In this document: positions 24,115-36,593 of the stretch, piece after piece
How the letters are laid out: every line of letters begins with the position of its first letter
Position numbering within the stretch: the stretch's first letter is position 1
Origin: Pseudomonas benzenivorans
GTDB taxonomy: Bacteria > Pseudomonadota > Gammaproteobacteria > Pseudomonadales > Pseudomonadaceae
Direction: 5' to 3'
NCBI RefSeq assembly: GCF_033547155.1
Contig: NZ_CP137892.1
Span: forward strand, 3,472,001 to 3,536,000
DNA length: 64,000 nt
Translations under genes and position numbers: made by a program
Notes under the pieces: generated by a model
What the model saw: only the letters and a program-made list of their open reading frames with translations
Told to the model about the DNA's origin: nothing
The model's database searches: none

Positions 24115-25500
24115 TTAGTGACTCTCCCCCGATGTGCCACAGAGCGCCGCGACGATGTTCTCCATCGCGGCACTGCGTGAACCCTTGATTAGAATGGTGG
24201 TATCGCCCTGCTCGGCGCCAAGCGCCTCGATGCCGAGCGCCTCGATCAGGCTGGCTTGATCGGCGAAATGCCGGCCATTTGTTCCGAACTCCTCGACCGC
24301 ATAGGCCATCAGCGGTCCCACCGCGTAGAGCGCATCCACCTTGCCGGCGGCATAGCGGCCCACCTCGCGATGCCCCTGTTCGGCCCACGCGCCCAATTCC
24401 CCGATGTCCCCGAGCACCAGGACGGTGCGCCCGGAGAAGCCGGCGAGTATATCAATGGCGGCACAGATCGAAGCAGGGTTGGCGTTGTAGCTGTCGTCGA
24501 TCACCCGCATGCCGTTCGTCGCCAGCTGCGCTACCGCGCGGCCCTTGACCGGTTGCAGCTTTTCCAGCCCGGCCTTGATATCGACCAACGGTACGCTCAA
24601 GGCATGGGCGGCAGCGGCGGCGGCCAGGGCGTTGGCCACGTTGTGCTCGCCCAGCAGGTTGAGCTGGATACGCGCCTGCCCCGCGGCGCAGCGCAGGGTG
24701 AAGGCCGGACAGCCACGGGCGTCGCGGGCCAGGTCGGCCGCGTGATAATCCGCCGCCGGGTTGGTCAGGGCGAAGCTCAGCACCCGACGGCCCTTGGCCC
24801 GGCGCTGCCAGATGGCGAAGGCCTTGTCGTCCAGGTTGAGCACGGCGATACCGTCCTCGCCCAGGCCCTCGATGATCTCGCCCTTGGCCTCGACTATCTT
24901 CTCCGGTCCGCCGAACTCGCCGACGTGGGCGCTGCCGGCGTTGGTGAGGATGGCAACCCGGGGCCGGGTCAGGCCGACCGTGTAGGCGATCTCGCCGACA
25001 TGGTTGGCGCCCAGCTCGATCACCGCCCCCCGATGTTCGGGCGCCAACTCCAGCAGGGTCAGGGGCGCGCCGAGGTCGTTGTTGAGGTTGCCGCGGGTGG
25101 CCAGCACGGCGCCGCCCAACCCCTCGCGCAGGATGCTGGCGAGCATCTCCTTGACCGTGGTCTTGCCGCTGGAGCCGGTGACCGCCGCCAGCGGGCCGTC
25201 GTAGGCCTGGCGGTTCAGGGCGCCGAGGCGCCCCAGGGCCAGGCGGGTGTCGGCCACCAGCAGCTGCGGCAGCGGCGCGTCCGCCACCTCGCGCTGCACC
25301 AGCGCCGCCGCGGCGCCCTTGGCGGCCACCTCGGCCAGGTAGTCGTGGCCATCGAAACGCGGCCCGACCAGGGCGACGAACAGCTGTCCCGAACGAATCG
25401 CCCGGCTGTCGCTGCCGACCGAGTCGAACGCCACATCCGCGCCGATCAGACGGCCGCCCAGGGCGTCCGCCACTTCACTCAAGCGCAACGCCTTAAGCAT
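24115..25500 (-). CDS. murF: UDP-N-acetylmuramoyl-tripeptide--D-alanyl-D-alanine ligase
   Basis: A 461-residue Mur ligase that adds the D-Ala-D-Ala made by DdlB to UDP-MurNAc-tripeptide. The P-loop is TGSSGKTT (108-115). The Mur-ligase landmarks ELGANHVGEIAYTV, TNAGSAHVGEFG and DDSYNANPASICAA follow. It overlaps the end of murE by 8 nt, fixing ATG 25500. Confidence 0.98.
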   Translation of the reverse strand: MLKALRLSEVADALGGRLIGADVAFDSVGSDSRAIRSGQLFVALVGPRFDGHDYLAEVAAKGAAAALVQREVADAPLPQLLVADTRLALGRLGALNRQAYDGPLAAVTGSSGKTTVKEMLASILREGLGGAVLATRGNLNNDLGAPLTLLELAPEHRGAVIELGANHVGEIAYTVGLTRPRVAILTNAGSAHVGEFGGPEKIVEAKGEIIEGLGEDGIAVLNLDDKAFAIWQRRAKGRRVLSFALTNPAADYHAADLARDARGCPAFTLRCAAGQARIQLNLLGEHNVANALAAAAAAHALSVPLVDIKAGLEKLQPVKGRAVAQLATNGMRVIDDSYNANPASICAAIDILAGFSGRTVLVLGDIGELGAWAEQGHREVGRYAAGKVDALYAVGPLMAYAVEEFGTNGRHFADQASLIEALGIEALGAEQGDTTILIKGSRSAAMENIVAALCGTSGESH

Positions 25501-26955
25501 GGGCGGCCTCCCAGGCGACCAGGGCCTTGGCCGCCTCGTCCAGATCGGAGAACGGCTGGCGCTCGCCGCTGATCTCCTGATAGTCCTCGTGCCCCTTGCC
25601 CGCCAGCACCAGCACGTCGTCCGCGCCGGCCTCGGCGATCAATCGGGCGATGGCCTGGCCACGGCCATGCACGAAGCGCACGCGTGCGGGGTCAACGAAG
25701 CCCGCACGAATGTCCGCGAAGATCTGCTCCGGCGCCTCGCTGCGCGGGTTGTCATCGGTGACCAGCACGGCATCGGCCAGACGCTCGGCCGCCGCTGCCA
25801 TCAGCGGACGCTTGCCGCGGTCGCGATCGCCACCGCAGCCGAACAGGCACAGCAGGCGCCCCTTCACATGGGGACGCAATGCCTCGAGCACCTTCTCCAG
25901 GGCATCCGGGGTATGGGCGTAATCGACCACCACCAGCGGCTGCTTCACGCCACCCAGGCGCTGCATGCGCCCGGCCGGCCCCTGCAGGCGCGGCAATACC
26001 TTGAGAATCTCGTCCAGTGCATAGTCCATGGCGAGCAGCGCGCCGACCACGGCCAGCAGGTTGCTCAGATTGAAGCGGCCGAGCAGCGTGCTGCGCAGCA
26101 TGCCCTCGCCACGGGGGGTGACCAGGCGGGCACGCACACCCTGATCATCGAACTGGGCGTCGCGGCAGTACAGGTAGGCGCCGGCATCCTCCAGGCTGTA
26201 GCTGATCAGGCGGGACTCGCGCTCATCTAGGGCCAGCTTGCGCCCGGCGGCATCGTCCAGATTGAGCACCCGGCAACGCAGGCCCGGCAGACTGAACAGC
26301 ATGGCCTTGGCCTCGGCGTAGGCCTCCATGGTGCCGTGGTAATCCAGATGGTCGCGCGACAGGTTGGTGAACACCGCCACGTCGAACGCCAGGGCCGCCA
26401 CCCGCCCCTGGTGCAGACCGTGGGAGGAGACCTCCATGGCCACCGCACGGGCGCCGGCCTTCTTCAGGTCGGCCAGGGTCGCCTGCACGCCGATCGGGTC
26501 GGGCGTGGTGTGACGCCCCTGGGCCAGGGCGCTGTAGAAACCGTTGCCGAGGGTCCCGACTATGCCGCAGGGCTGGCCGAGCAGATCCAGCGCCTGGGCC
26601 AGCAGCTGGGTCACGCTGGTCTTGCCATTGGTGCCGGTGACGCCGACCAGGTGCAGGCCACGGCTCGGCTCGCCATAGAAGCGCCCGGCAATCGCCGACA
26701 ACTGCCCAGCCAGCCCCTTGATCGCCACCAGTTCGGCGGCGCCGGCATCGATGGCCGGCGCCCCCTCGGCCTCGTAGGCCACCGCGGCGGCGCCGCGGGC
26801 GATGGCGTCGGCGATATGCAGACGACCATCCTGCTGCCCCCCCGGCACGGCGAGGAACAGGTCCCCCGGACGCACCTTGCGGCTGTCCAGGGTCAGTTCA
26901 CGGATCAGCAGGCTGCTGCCCGCCTGCGGCAATAGCTGATTAAGAGGCATGGGCA

Positions 26956-26956
<1 letters not shown>
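25493..26956 (-). CDS. murE: UDP-MurNAc-L-Ala-D-Glu--meso-2,6-diaminopimelate ligase
   Basis: A 487-residue Mur ligase adding the third stem-peptide residue. The P-loop is TGTNGKTS (107-114). The amino-acid specificity motif DDNPR lies at about 401-405 and is the meso-diaminopimelate signature, so the peptidoglycan is of the Gram-negative A1-gamma type. The carbamylated-lysine region and GKGHEDYQ block are present. Its ATG overlaps the ftsI stop by one base (TGATG). A second in-frame ATG two codons later is possible. Confidence 0.98.
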
Positions 26957-28972
<2,016 letters not shown>

Positions 28973-28976
<4 letters not shown>

Positions 28977-29914
28977 CGCACCTTCTCCGCGATGCGCATC
29001 ACCGCGCTGCGCGAGCGAGGATTGGCCTTGAGCTCGGCATCCGAGGCGTACTGCGGCTTGCCGATCAGCTTCAGGCGCGGCTCGAAGGCCTTGGGAATGA
29101 TCGGCAGGTCACGCGGCAGCTTGTCCTGCTCGCCCTTGGCATGGCGGCGCATGAACTGCTTGACGATGCGGTCCTCGAGGGAATGGAAGCTGATCACCAC
29201 CAGCCGCCCCCCCACCTCGAGGGCCTCCAGGGCCGCATCCAGGCCCTGCTCGAGATCGCCCAGCTCGTTGTTGATATGGATACGCAGCCCCTGGAAGGCC
29301 CGAGTCGCCGGGTGCTTGCCCTTCTCCCAGGCCGGATTGGCGTCGGTCAGCACCTGGGCCAGGTCGGCGGTGCGCTCGAAGGGGCGCTCGGCGCGCCGCT
29401 GCACCACGGCACGGGCCATGCGCTTGGCGAAACGCTCCTCGCCGTATTCCTTGAACACCCGGGCGATCTCGTCCTCGGCGGCGCTGGCGATCCACTGCGC
29501 GGCACTGACACCGCGGGTCGGGTCCATGCGCATGTCCAGCGGGCCGTCGTTGAGGAAGCTGAAACCGCGCGCGGCATCGTCCAGCTGCGGCGAGGAGACC
29601 CCCAGGTCCAGCAGGACCCCGGCCACCTTGCCGGCCAGCCCGCGGACAGCAACTTCCTCGCCGAGTTCCGCAAAACTGCGCTGCACAACGACAAAGCGGC
29701 CGTCTTCGGCCGCCAGCGCATTCCCCGTCGCGATCGCCAGGGGGTCTTTATCGAACCCCAACAGATGGCCATCCGGGCCGAGCTTCTCGAGAATCAGCCG
29801 GCTATGCCCGCCGCGCCCGAAGGTACCATCCAGGTAGCAGCCATCGGCACGCACGGCGAGCCCTGCGACGGCTTCGTCGAGCAGGACGGTGATATGGCGG
29901 AGGCTATCGGTCAT
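28973..29914 (-). CDS. rsmH: 16S rRNA (cytosine1402-N4)-methyltransferase RsmH
   Basis: A 313-residue AdoMet methyltransferase (formerly MraW) that N4-methylates C1402 in the 16S rRNA P-site. RsmI, also in this window, methylates the ribose of the same nucleotide. Motifs are [10 protein letters not shown] at the start, the AdoMet loop [34 protein letters not shown] and [15 protein letters not shown] chose ATG 29914 ([10 protein letters not shown]). A GTG at 29920 forms a GTGA overlap with the mraZ stop and would add two residues; both are plausible. Confidence 0.96.
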
Positions 29915-29916
29915 GG

Positions 29917-30372
29917 TCACAGGATCAGGTCACGTAGTTCGTCGGACAGGGCGCCGGGTTGCTTGATGGCGGCCAGATCGGCGTCCGCCACGGCATTCCA
30001 GGCATCCTCGTCCCACAGTTGAAATTTGTTCAGCTGGCCGACCAGCATCGCGCGCTTGTCCAGCTTGGCGTACTCGCGCAGACGGGGCGGCACCAGGAAA
30101 CGGCCGCTGGCGTCCAATTCGAGATCGACGGCGTTACCGATCAGCAGGCGCTGCAAGCGGCGGTTTTCCTCGCGAAAGGAAGCCAGCTCGCGCAGCTTGT
30201 TCTCGATCAACTCCCATTCCGACAACGGATAGACGCAGAGGCAAGGGTCAATGGCATCGATGGTCACGATGAGCTGGCCGGAGCAGCGCGACACGAGCTC
30301 GTCCCGATACCGACTTGGCATCGCGAGTCGCCCTTTGGCGTCGAGACTGATGGCGTTGGCTCCGCGAAACAC
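29917..30372 (-). CDS. mraZ: Transcriptional regulator MraZ
   Basis: A 151-residue protein with two SpoVT/AbrB-like repeats, seen as [17 protein letters not shown] (about residues 8-24) and [17 protein letters not shown] (about 83-99). MraZ forms a ring that binds direct repeats in its own promoter and represses the dcw operon. Matching repeats lie in the leader here. The start codon is GTG 30372 with GGGGGAG as ribosome-binding site. It is the first gene of the 15-gene dcw transcript. Confidence 0.97.
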   Translation of the reverse strand: MFRGANAISLDAKGRLAMPSRYRDELVSRCSGQLIVTIDAIDPCLCVYPLSEWELIENKLRELASFREENRRLQRLLIGNAVDLELDASGRFLVPPRLREYAKLDKRAMLVGQLNKFQLWDEDAWNAVADADLAAIKQPGALSDELRDLIL

Positions 30373-30404
30373 GGCTGCGCTCCCCCGTAATTAGCTATCC
30401 ATGC

Positions 30405-30438
30405 CCAAAAAAACCCACTTCATGCCACTTCTTACCAC
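30405..30438 (-). promoter_or_regulatory. MraZ operator: four 10-nt-phased boxes
   Basis: On the minus strand GTGG occurs at 30435-30438, 30425-30428 and 30415-30418, and TTGG(GC) at 30405-30408, exactly one per 10 nt. This matches the known TGGG/GTGG direct-repeat target of MraZ. The boxes lie just downstream of the -10, in the transcribed leader. Confidence 0.85.
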
Positions 30439-30446
30439 CTGGGCAC

Positions 30447-30476
30447 ACTATAGGAACGCGCCCACCCCACCGTCAA
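30447..30476 (-). promoter_or_regulatory. Sigma70 promoter of the dcw operon (Pmra)
   Basis: TTGACG (30471-30476), 18-nt spacer, TATAGT (30447-30452) on the minus strand, about 75 nt upstream of mraZ. The spacer holds GTGGGGTGGG, possibly extra MraZ contacts. Confidence 0.8.
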
Positions 30477-30682
30477 GGCGCGCCAGAGGGGAAAAATCCT
30501 TACAGGACGGTAATTTAGCGAATCTAAGGGGAGGCACTCGGAGCTTGGCAGAGAGCCGGCCAGGATAAAAATCAGCCTGAGCAATAGGCTCAATCACAAA
30601 CTTAAAGTGATTTATGAAGAGTAAGATTTTTTAAGCATGAAAACGCGAGGGAAACAGCAAAGCAGCTAGAAGGAAAAGGTGG
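30477..30682. other. AT-richer non-coding gap between rnpB and the dcw promoter
   Basis: No gene is supported. The base composition is clearly more AT-rich than the surroundings. On the minus strand, reading from rnpB, two weak hairpins occur: AATCAC/GTGATT with a 9-nt loop, and AGCCT/AGGCT followed by GATTTTTATC. The second could terminate or help process the rnpB transcript, but the evidence is weak. Confidence 0.4.
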
Positions 30683-31037
30683 AGAGTCGATCTATAAGCC
30701 GGGTTCTGTCGAGGACAGTCATTCCTCTACGACGTACATCACTGCACGCCTTTAGCAACCTACCCGGTTCCAGCGCGGGCCACGCCAATGGAACCCTATT
30801 TGGTCTTGCTCCGAGTGGGGTTTACCTAGCCACGGACTGTTGCCAGCCGTGCGGTGCGCTCTTACCGCACCTTTTCACCCTTACCGGCGCCGAAACGCTT
30901 AGGCGGTTATTTTCTGTGGCACTTTCCGTAGGCTCACGCCCCCCAGGCATTACCTGGCACTCCGCCCTATGGAGCCCGGACTTTCCTCCCCCGCATCTCG
31001 CAGAACGAAACACGGCAGCGACTGTCCGATCGACTCT
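30683..31037 (-). ncRNA. rnpB: RNase P RNA (class A)
   Basis: The catalytic RNA of RNase P, which trims the 5' end of tRNA precursors. The ends are set by helix P1: AGAGTCGAT at the 5' end pairs with ATCGACTCT at the 3' end. Inside, in order on the minus strand, are the universal GAGGAAAGTCCGGGCTCC (CR-I) block, GGGTGAAAAGGTGCGGTAAG, ACAGTCCGTGGCTAGG and the CR-V region before the 3' AACCCGGCTTAT. The total of about 355 nt is normal for pseudomonads. It lies between rsmI and mraZ as in P. aeruginosa. End positions are accurate to a few bases. Confidence 0.95.
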
Positions 31038-31046
31038 CCGCTGCCA

Positions 31047-31075
31047 AGGGTAACGGCGTGCCCGCCATAGAACAA
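31047..31075 (-). promoter_or_regulatory. Putative rnpB promoter
   Basis: TTGTTC (31070-31075), 17-nt spacer, TACCCT (31047-31052), about 10 nt before the predicted RNA 5' end. It fits well by position, but the -10 match is moderate. Confidence 0.5.
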
Positions 31076-31078
31076 GGA

Positions 31079-31951
31079 TTAGTCGCGCGACTGGCGCTCC
31101 AGCGCGGCCTGATAGAGCAAATTCTTGCGCACCCCGGTGATTTCCGCCGCCAACGCCGCCGCACGCTTGAGCGGCATCTCCCCGAGCAGCAGGTCGAGCA
31201 CCCGCAACGCCTCGGCGCTGATCGCCTCTTCGCCTTCCGGCGCCTGCCAGCCTGCCACCAGCACCACGCATTCGCCGCGCTGCTGATTGCTGTCGGCCGC
31301 CACCCAGGCGCACAGCTCGCCCAGCGGCAGCCCCTTGAGAGTCTCGAAGGTCTTGGTCAGCTCCCGGGCCAGCAGCGCCGGGCGCTCATCGCCGAACACC
31401 GCCCGCATGTCTTGCAGGCACTCGAGGATGCGATGGGGCGCCTCGTAGAAGATCAGGGTGCGCGACTCCTCCCGCACCTGCTCAAGACGCGCGCGACGCC
31501 CCCCCGCCTTGGCCGGCAGAAACCCTTCGAAGATGAAGCGATCGGAGGGCAGCCCGGCCGCCGACAGCGCCGCGATCAGGGCACAGGCGCCCGGTACCGG
31601 CACCACCGGCACTCCCACCGCCCGCGCCTGGCGCACCAGGTGGTAGCCCGGGTCGGAGATCAGCGGCGTGCCGGCGTCGGAAATCAGCGCCACGTCCTCA
31701 CCCGCCTGCAAGCGGGCGAGGAAGCGCCCGCCCTGGTCGCGCTCGTTGTGCTCATGACAGGCCGCCAAGGGGGTCGCGATGCCGAAGTGCTGCAGCAGCC
31801 GCGCCGAGTGCCGGGTATCCTCCGCTGCAATCAGGGCCACCTCGCCGAGCACCCTGAGCGCCCGCGCGCCGATGTCGTCCAGATTGCCAATGGGCGTGGC
31901 CACCACATAAAGGGTGCCAGGGGCGGGGGTCGTACCACCGGGTGCAGTCAC
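31079..31951 (-). CDS. rsmI: 16S rRNA (cytidine1402-2'-O)-methyltransferase RsmI
   Basis: A 290-residue tetrapyrrole-methylase-fold enzyme that 2'-O-methylates C1402 of 16S rRNA, the nucleotide also modified by RsmH. Family blocks are [42 protein letters not shown] and [12 protein letters not shown]. The C-terminal end ([28 protein letters not shown]) is a helix-turn-helix-like tail. The start is GTG 31951. It is divergent from lpoA. Confidence 0.95.
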   Translation of the reverse strand: MTAPGGTTPAPGTLYVVATPIGNLDDIGARALRVLGEVALIAAEDTRHSARLLQHFGIATPLAACHEHNERDQGGRFLARLQAGEDVALISDAGTPLISDPGYHLVRQARAVGVPVVPVPGACALIAALSAAGLPSDRFIFEGFLPAKAGGRRARLEQVREESRTLIFYEAPHRILECLQDMRAVFGDERPALLARELTKTFETLKGLPLGELCAWVAADSNQQRGECVVLVAGWQAPEGEEAISAEALRVLDLLLGEMPLKRAAALAAEITGVRKNLLYQAALERQSRD

Positions 31952-31983
31952 AGCACGTGCCTCTTCATATCGCGAAAGCGCGC

Positions 31984-31989
31984 ATTGTA
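31984..31989 (-). promoter_or_regulatory. -10 element for rsmI
   Basis: TACAAT on the minus strand, 33 nt upstream of the rsmI GTG. The -35 (near GATGTC) is poor. Confidence 0.35.
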
Positions 31990-32033
31990 GCCCGTTTCAC
32001 GGCATCGACATCGCACCGCCGCCGGGGCTTGGG

Positions 32034-32039
32034 TACAAT
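32034..32039 (+). promoter_or_regulatory. -10 element for the lpoA operon
   Basis: TACAAT on the plus strand, 37 nt before the lpoA ATG. The -35 region has no good match. It is back-to-back with the rsmI -10. Confidence 0.4.
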
Positions 32040-32075
32040 TCGCCGCTCATTTGCTCAAGTATCGGGAAGGCCTAC

Positions 32076-33887
32076 ATGATCGCTTGCCTGCGTCCGCTCT
32101 ACGCCCTCAGCCTCGCCGGCCTGCTGGTCGCCTGCGCCAGCTCGCCCACCTCCAACCTTGGCGAGTTGCCGCGCACCCCTCAAGCCAGCATCGAGCAGCT
32201 GCTGCAGCAGGCCGGCGACAGCCAGTCCGAACAGGCCAACCTGCTGCGCCTGTCGGCCGCCGACCTGGCCTACCAGCAGAAGAAGTTCGCCCGCGCCGCC
32301 GCCATTCTCGAGCAGGTGAGCCTTGCCGACCTCAAGCCGGCCCAGCAGGTCTACGCCAGCACCCTGAATGCCGAGTTGGCCCTGAGCCGCGACAACCCCA
32401 AGGCCGCCCTCAAGGCGCTTGGTCACCCCAGCCTCGCCCGCCTGGGCGAATTGCCGGTCGAGCAACAGGTGCGCACCCAGCTGGCCCGCGCCAAGGCCTT
32501 ACAGGCGAACGGCCAGATCCTCGCCGCCACCCGCGAACGCATCTTTATCGCCCCCCTGCTCGACGCCGAGGCGGCCGAGCGCAACCATGAGTCCATCTGG
32601 GAGCTGGTCGCCAGCCTGCCCGTCGAGCAGCTCACGGCCAACGGCGACGCCGATCTTAGCGGCTGGCTGAGCCTGGCCCAGGCGGCCAAGGCCCTAGGCC
32701 CCCTGCAAGCCCAACAAGCGGCCATCGACGACTGGCGCGCACAACACCCCCAGCACCCCGCCGCCCTGCGCCTGCCCGCACCTTTGCGCGAACTGCAGGA
32801 ACTGTCCAGCCAGCCACTCAGCGAAATCGCCCTGCTGCTGCCGCAGGACGGCCAGCTGGCCTCGGTCGCCCGCGCCCTGCGCGATGGCTTCCTCGCCGCC
32901 CACTACCAGGCTCAGCAGAGCGGACAGAACCCGCCCAACATACGCTTCTACGACAGCGCCCAACTGCGCTCCATGGACGACTTCTACCGGCAGGCCCAGG
33001 CCGCCGGCGTGCAGCTGGTCGTCGGTCCCCTGGAAAAGCACCTGGTGACTCAGCTCAGCAGCCAGGAGCAGCTGCCGATCACCACCCTGGCACTGAACTA
33101 CAGCGAATCCGCCCAGGAAGGCCCGGCCCAGCTGTTCCAGTTCGGCCTGGCCGCCGAGGACGAGGCCCGCGAGGTCGCCCGCCGCGCCTGGGCCGACGGC
33201 ATGCGCCGGGCCGTCGCCCTGGTGCCGCGCGGAGACTGGGGTGACCGGGTTCTGGCCGCCTTCCGCGACAGCTGGCAAGCCGCCGGCGGCACCCTGATCG
33301 CCGCCGAACACGTCGACCAGCCGGTGAAGCTGGCGCAACAGATCGCCGACCTGTTCCAGTTGCGCCAGAGCGAAGCGCGCGCTCGGCGCCTGCGCAACAC
33401 CCTGGGCGCGGCCATCGCCGCACAGCCCTCGCGGCGCCAGGATGTCGACTTCATCTTCCTCGCCGCCACCCCGCAGCAGGCCCAACAGATCAAGCCGACC
33501 CTGGCCTTCCAGTACGCCGGCGACGTTCCGGTCTACGCCACCTCCCACCTGTATACCGGCAACCACAGCCAGGCCCAGTACCTGGACCTGAATGGCATCC
33601 GCTTCTGCGAAACGCCCTGGCTGCTGAACGCCGACGCGCCCCTGCGCCAGCAGGTCAGCAGCCAATGGCCCCAGGCCGGCGGCAGCCTCGGCCGCCTCTA
33701 TGCCATGGGTATCGACGCCTACCGCCTGACGCCGCGTCTGAACCAGCTCAAGGCCCTGCCTGACAGCCGGCTCGACGGCCTGTCCGGCAGCCTCAGCCTG
33801 AACCCGGCACAGCGCATCGAGCGCCAGCTGCCCTGGGCCGAGTTCCGCGACGGCCAGATCCAAACACTGCCCGACAGCCTCAATTGA
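32076..33887 (+). CDS. lpoA: Outer-membrane lipoprotein LpoA, activator of PBP1a
   Basis: A 603-residue lipoprotein. The signal peptide ends in a lipobox (LLVA-Cys20), so the mature protein is lipidated and outer-membrane attached. The N-terminal half (about 30-250) is helical and TPR-like. The C-terminal half (about 275-590) has the periplasmic-binding-protein type I fold, with SEIALLLPQDGQLASVARALRDGF at its start. LpoA reaches through the peptidoglycan to stimulate PBP1a. I chose ATG 32076 because it begins the signal peptide; the upstream part of the frame lies within the divergent promoter region. The next gene overlaps it. Confidence 0.93.
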   Translation: MIACLRPLYALSLAGLLVACASSPTSNLGELPRTPQASIEQLLQQAGDSQSEQANLLRLSAADLAYQQKKFARAAAILEQVSLADLKPAQQVYASTLNAELALSRDNPKAALKALGHPSLARLGELPVEQQVRTQLARAKALQANGQILAATRERIFIAPLLDAEAAERNHESIWELVASLPVEQLTANGDADLSGWLSLAQAAKALGPLQAQQAAIDDWRAQHPQHPAALRLPAPLRELQELSSQPLSEIALLLPQDGQLASVARALRDGFLAAHYQAQQSGQNPPNIRFYDSAQLRSMDDFYRQAQAAGVQLVVGPLEKHLVTQLSSQEQLPITTLALNYSESAQEGPAQLFQFGLAAEDEAREVARRAWADGMRRAVALVPRGDWGDRVLAAFRDSWQAAGGTLIAAEHVDQPVKLAQQIADLFQLRQSEARARRLRNTLGAAIAAQPSRRQDVDFIFLAATPQQAQQIKPTLAFQYAGDVPVYATSHLYTGNHSQAQYLDLNGIRFCETPWLLNADAPLRQQVSSQWPQAGGSLGRLYAMGIDAYRLTPRLNQLKALPDSRLDGLSGSLSLNPAQRIERQLPWAEFRDGQIQTLPDSLN

Positions 33888-34252
33888 GCGAGCCAGAGCA
33901 CAACAGCGGCCAGATCGCCGAACACCTGGCCCGCCAACACCTCGAACGCCACGGCCTGCAGCTGCTGGCGCAGAACTGGCGCTGCCGCCGCGGCGAGCTC
34001 GATCTGGTCATGCTCGACGCCGATACAGTAGTATTCGTCGAGGTCCGCTACCGGCGGCACGCCGCCTGGGGCGGCGCCGCGGCCAGTGTCGATGCACGCA
34101 AGCGCGACAAGCTGGCCACTGCCGCCCTGCACTTTCTCCAGCGGGAGACCCGCTGGGCGAAACACCCTTGCCGCTTCGACGTGGTCGCCATCGACGCCCA
34201 CGGCAGTGCAGCCCCGCGACTGGACTGGATTCGAAACGCCTTTGATACCTGA
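33884..34252 (+). CDS. YraN-family (UPF0102) predicted endonuclease-fold protein
   Basis: A 122-residue protein of the UPF0102 family, with the restriction-endonuclease-like core GELDLVMLDADTVVFVEVRYRR (about 37-58; Glu/Asp and E-x-K/R positions kept). The role is unknown, possibly DNA processing. It starts at TTG 33884, which overlaps the lpoA stop as TTGA, so translation is probably coupled. The order lpoA-yraN-SIS-dolP is conserved in gamma-proteobacteria including E. coli. Confidence 0.88.
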   Translation: MSEPEHNSGQIAEHLARQHLERHGLQLLAQNWRCRRGELDLVMLDADTVVFVEVRYRRHAAWGGAAASVDARKRDKLATAALHFLQRETRWAKHPCRFDVVAIDAHGSAAPRLDWIRNAFDT

Positions 34253-35406
<1,154 letters not shown>

Positions 35407-35423
35407 CCGCCATCTGCCCCACG

Positions 35424-35451
35424 AAAAAGGCGATCCTCGGATCGCCTTTTT
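35424..35451. terminator. Bidirectional terminator between dolP and sspB
   Basis: A perfect 12-bp stem AAAAAGGCGATC / GATCGCCTTTTT with loop CTCG. It gives a T-tract on both strands between convergent genes. Confidence 0.92.
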
Positions 35452-35454
35452 CGT

Positions 35455-35868
35455 TTACTTGACCACCTTCAGGCTGGGCCGCCCGCTCGGCCGCGGCGGC
35501 TCGCCATCCGGCGGGCCCTGATCGTCGGGCCCGTCACCGTCCTCGTCATCCGGCACCGGCGGCTCCAGATCGAAGACCATGCCCTGGCCGTTTTCCCGGG
35601 CATAGATCGCCATAACGGCCGCGGAGGGGATGTACAGGCTGTGCGCCACCCCACCGAAACGCCCCTCGAAGCTCACCGCCTCGTTGTCCATATGCAGATG
35701 GCGCACCGCCCCGGGGGACACGTTCAGCACGATCTGGCCGTCACTGGCGAAACCCGGCGGCACTTGTACGCCGGCGAAATCGGCATCGACCAGCAGATGG
35801 GGGGTGCAGTCGTTGTCGACGATCCACTCGTAGAGGGCACGAACCAAATAGGGACGACTGGAGTTCAT
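35455..35868 (-). CDS. sspB: ClpXP adaptor protein SspB
   Basis: A 137-residue adaptor that delivers ssrA-tagged peptides to ClpXP. The N-terminal domain (about 1-105) has the typical SSRPYLVRALYEWIVDNDCTPHLLVDA start and GVAHSLYIPSAAVMAIYARENGQGM. A Pro/Asp-rich flexible linker follows. The C-terminal ClpX-binding tail ends in RPSLKVVK. ATG 35868 has GAGGTTCC upstream. It lies 17 nt downstream of sspA. Confidence 0.95.
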   Translation of the reverse strand: MNSSRPYLVRALYEWIVDNDCTPHLLVDADFAGVQVPPGFASDGQIVLNVSPGAVRHLHMDNEAVSFEGRFGGVAHSLYIPSAAVMAIYARENGQGMVFDLEPPVPDDEDGDGPDDQGPPDGEPPRPSGRPSLKVVK

Positions 35869-35885
35869 CGGAACCTCCTCAGGTA

Positions 35886-36503
35886 TTAACGCATCTCGCG
35901 CTCGGCAGCGGACAGACTGGCCCGAAAGCCCTCCCGGGCGAACTGACGCTCCATATAATCGAGCAACGGCTTGGCCGGCTTCGGCAACTCGATGCCCAGC
36001 AACGGCAGGCGCCAGAGAATCGGCAGCAGGCAGCAGTCCACCAGACTCAACTCCTCGCTGAGGAAGTACGGCTTGTCGGCGAACAGCGGCGAGACGCCCG
36101 TCAGGCTCTCGCGCAGCTCCTTGCGCGCCTGAACCCGAGCCGTCTCCTTGCTGCGCGGATCGAGAATCAGATCCACCAGGGCGCACCAGTCGCGCTGGAT
36201 GCGGTGGATCAGCAGGCGGCTGTTGGCCCTAGCCACCGGATACACCGGCAGTAGCGGCGGATGGGGGTAGCGCTCATCCAGATACTCCATCACCACCGTC
36301 GACTCGTACAACGCCAGATCGCGATCGACCAGGGTCGGCAGGCTGGCATAGGGGTTGACCTCGAGCAGTTGAGGCGGGCAGCGGCCCGGCTCGACACTGA
36401 TGATCTCGGCGCCGACACCCTTCTCGGCGAGCACGATACGCACACGGTGGGAGTAGTGGTCGGCGGGGTCGGAATAACAGGCCAACCTATTGGTCACGCC
36501 CAT
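35886..36503 (-). CDS. sspA: Stringent starvation protein A
   Basis: A 205-residue GST-fold, RNA-polymerase-associated regulator without GST activity. The N-terminal domain has [23 protein letters not shown], the cis-Pro segment [19 protein letters not shown] and [14 protein letters not shown]. The PHP surface typical of SspA is present as the PHPP segment. A strong AGGAGGA ribosome-binding site precedes ATG 36503. It lies downstream of petC and a moderate terminator, so read-through from petABC is possible. Confidence 0.95.
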   Translation of the reverse strand: MGVTNRLACYSDPADHYSHRVRIVLAEKGVGAEIISVEPGRCPPQLLEVNPYASLPTLVDRDLALYESTVVMEYLDERYPHPPLLPVYPVARANSRLLIHRIQRDWCALVDLILDPRSKETARVQARKELRESLTGVSPLFADKPYFLSEELSLVDCCLLPILWRLPLLGIELPKPAKPLLDYMERQFAREGFRASLSAAEREMR

Positions 36504-36541
36504 GGCGATCCTCCTCGCTTATAAGGTTATCTGAAGCAGAA

Positions 36542-36573
36542 AGACCTGCGCGCCCAAGGGGGCGCGCAGGTCT
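36542..36573 (-). terminator. Terminator of the petABC operon
   Basis: A 14-bp perfect stem AGACCTGCGCGCCC / GGGCGCGCAGGTCT with loop AAGG, followed on the minus strand by TTTCTGC. The weak T-tract may allow read-through to sspAB. Confidence 0.65.
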
Positions 36574-36593
36574 GGGACGGAACGGCGACGATT

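Noticed and set aside
21655..24180. An 841-codon plus-strand open frame antisense to murD and mraY
   Set aside because: It spans two essential cell-wall genes in the opposite sense, with low-complexity translation.
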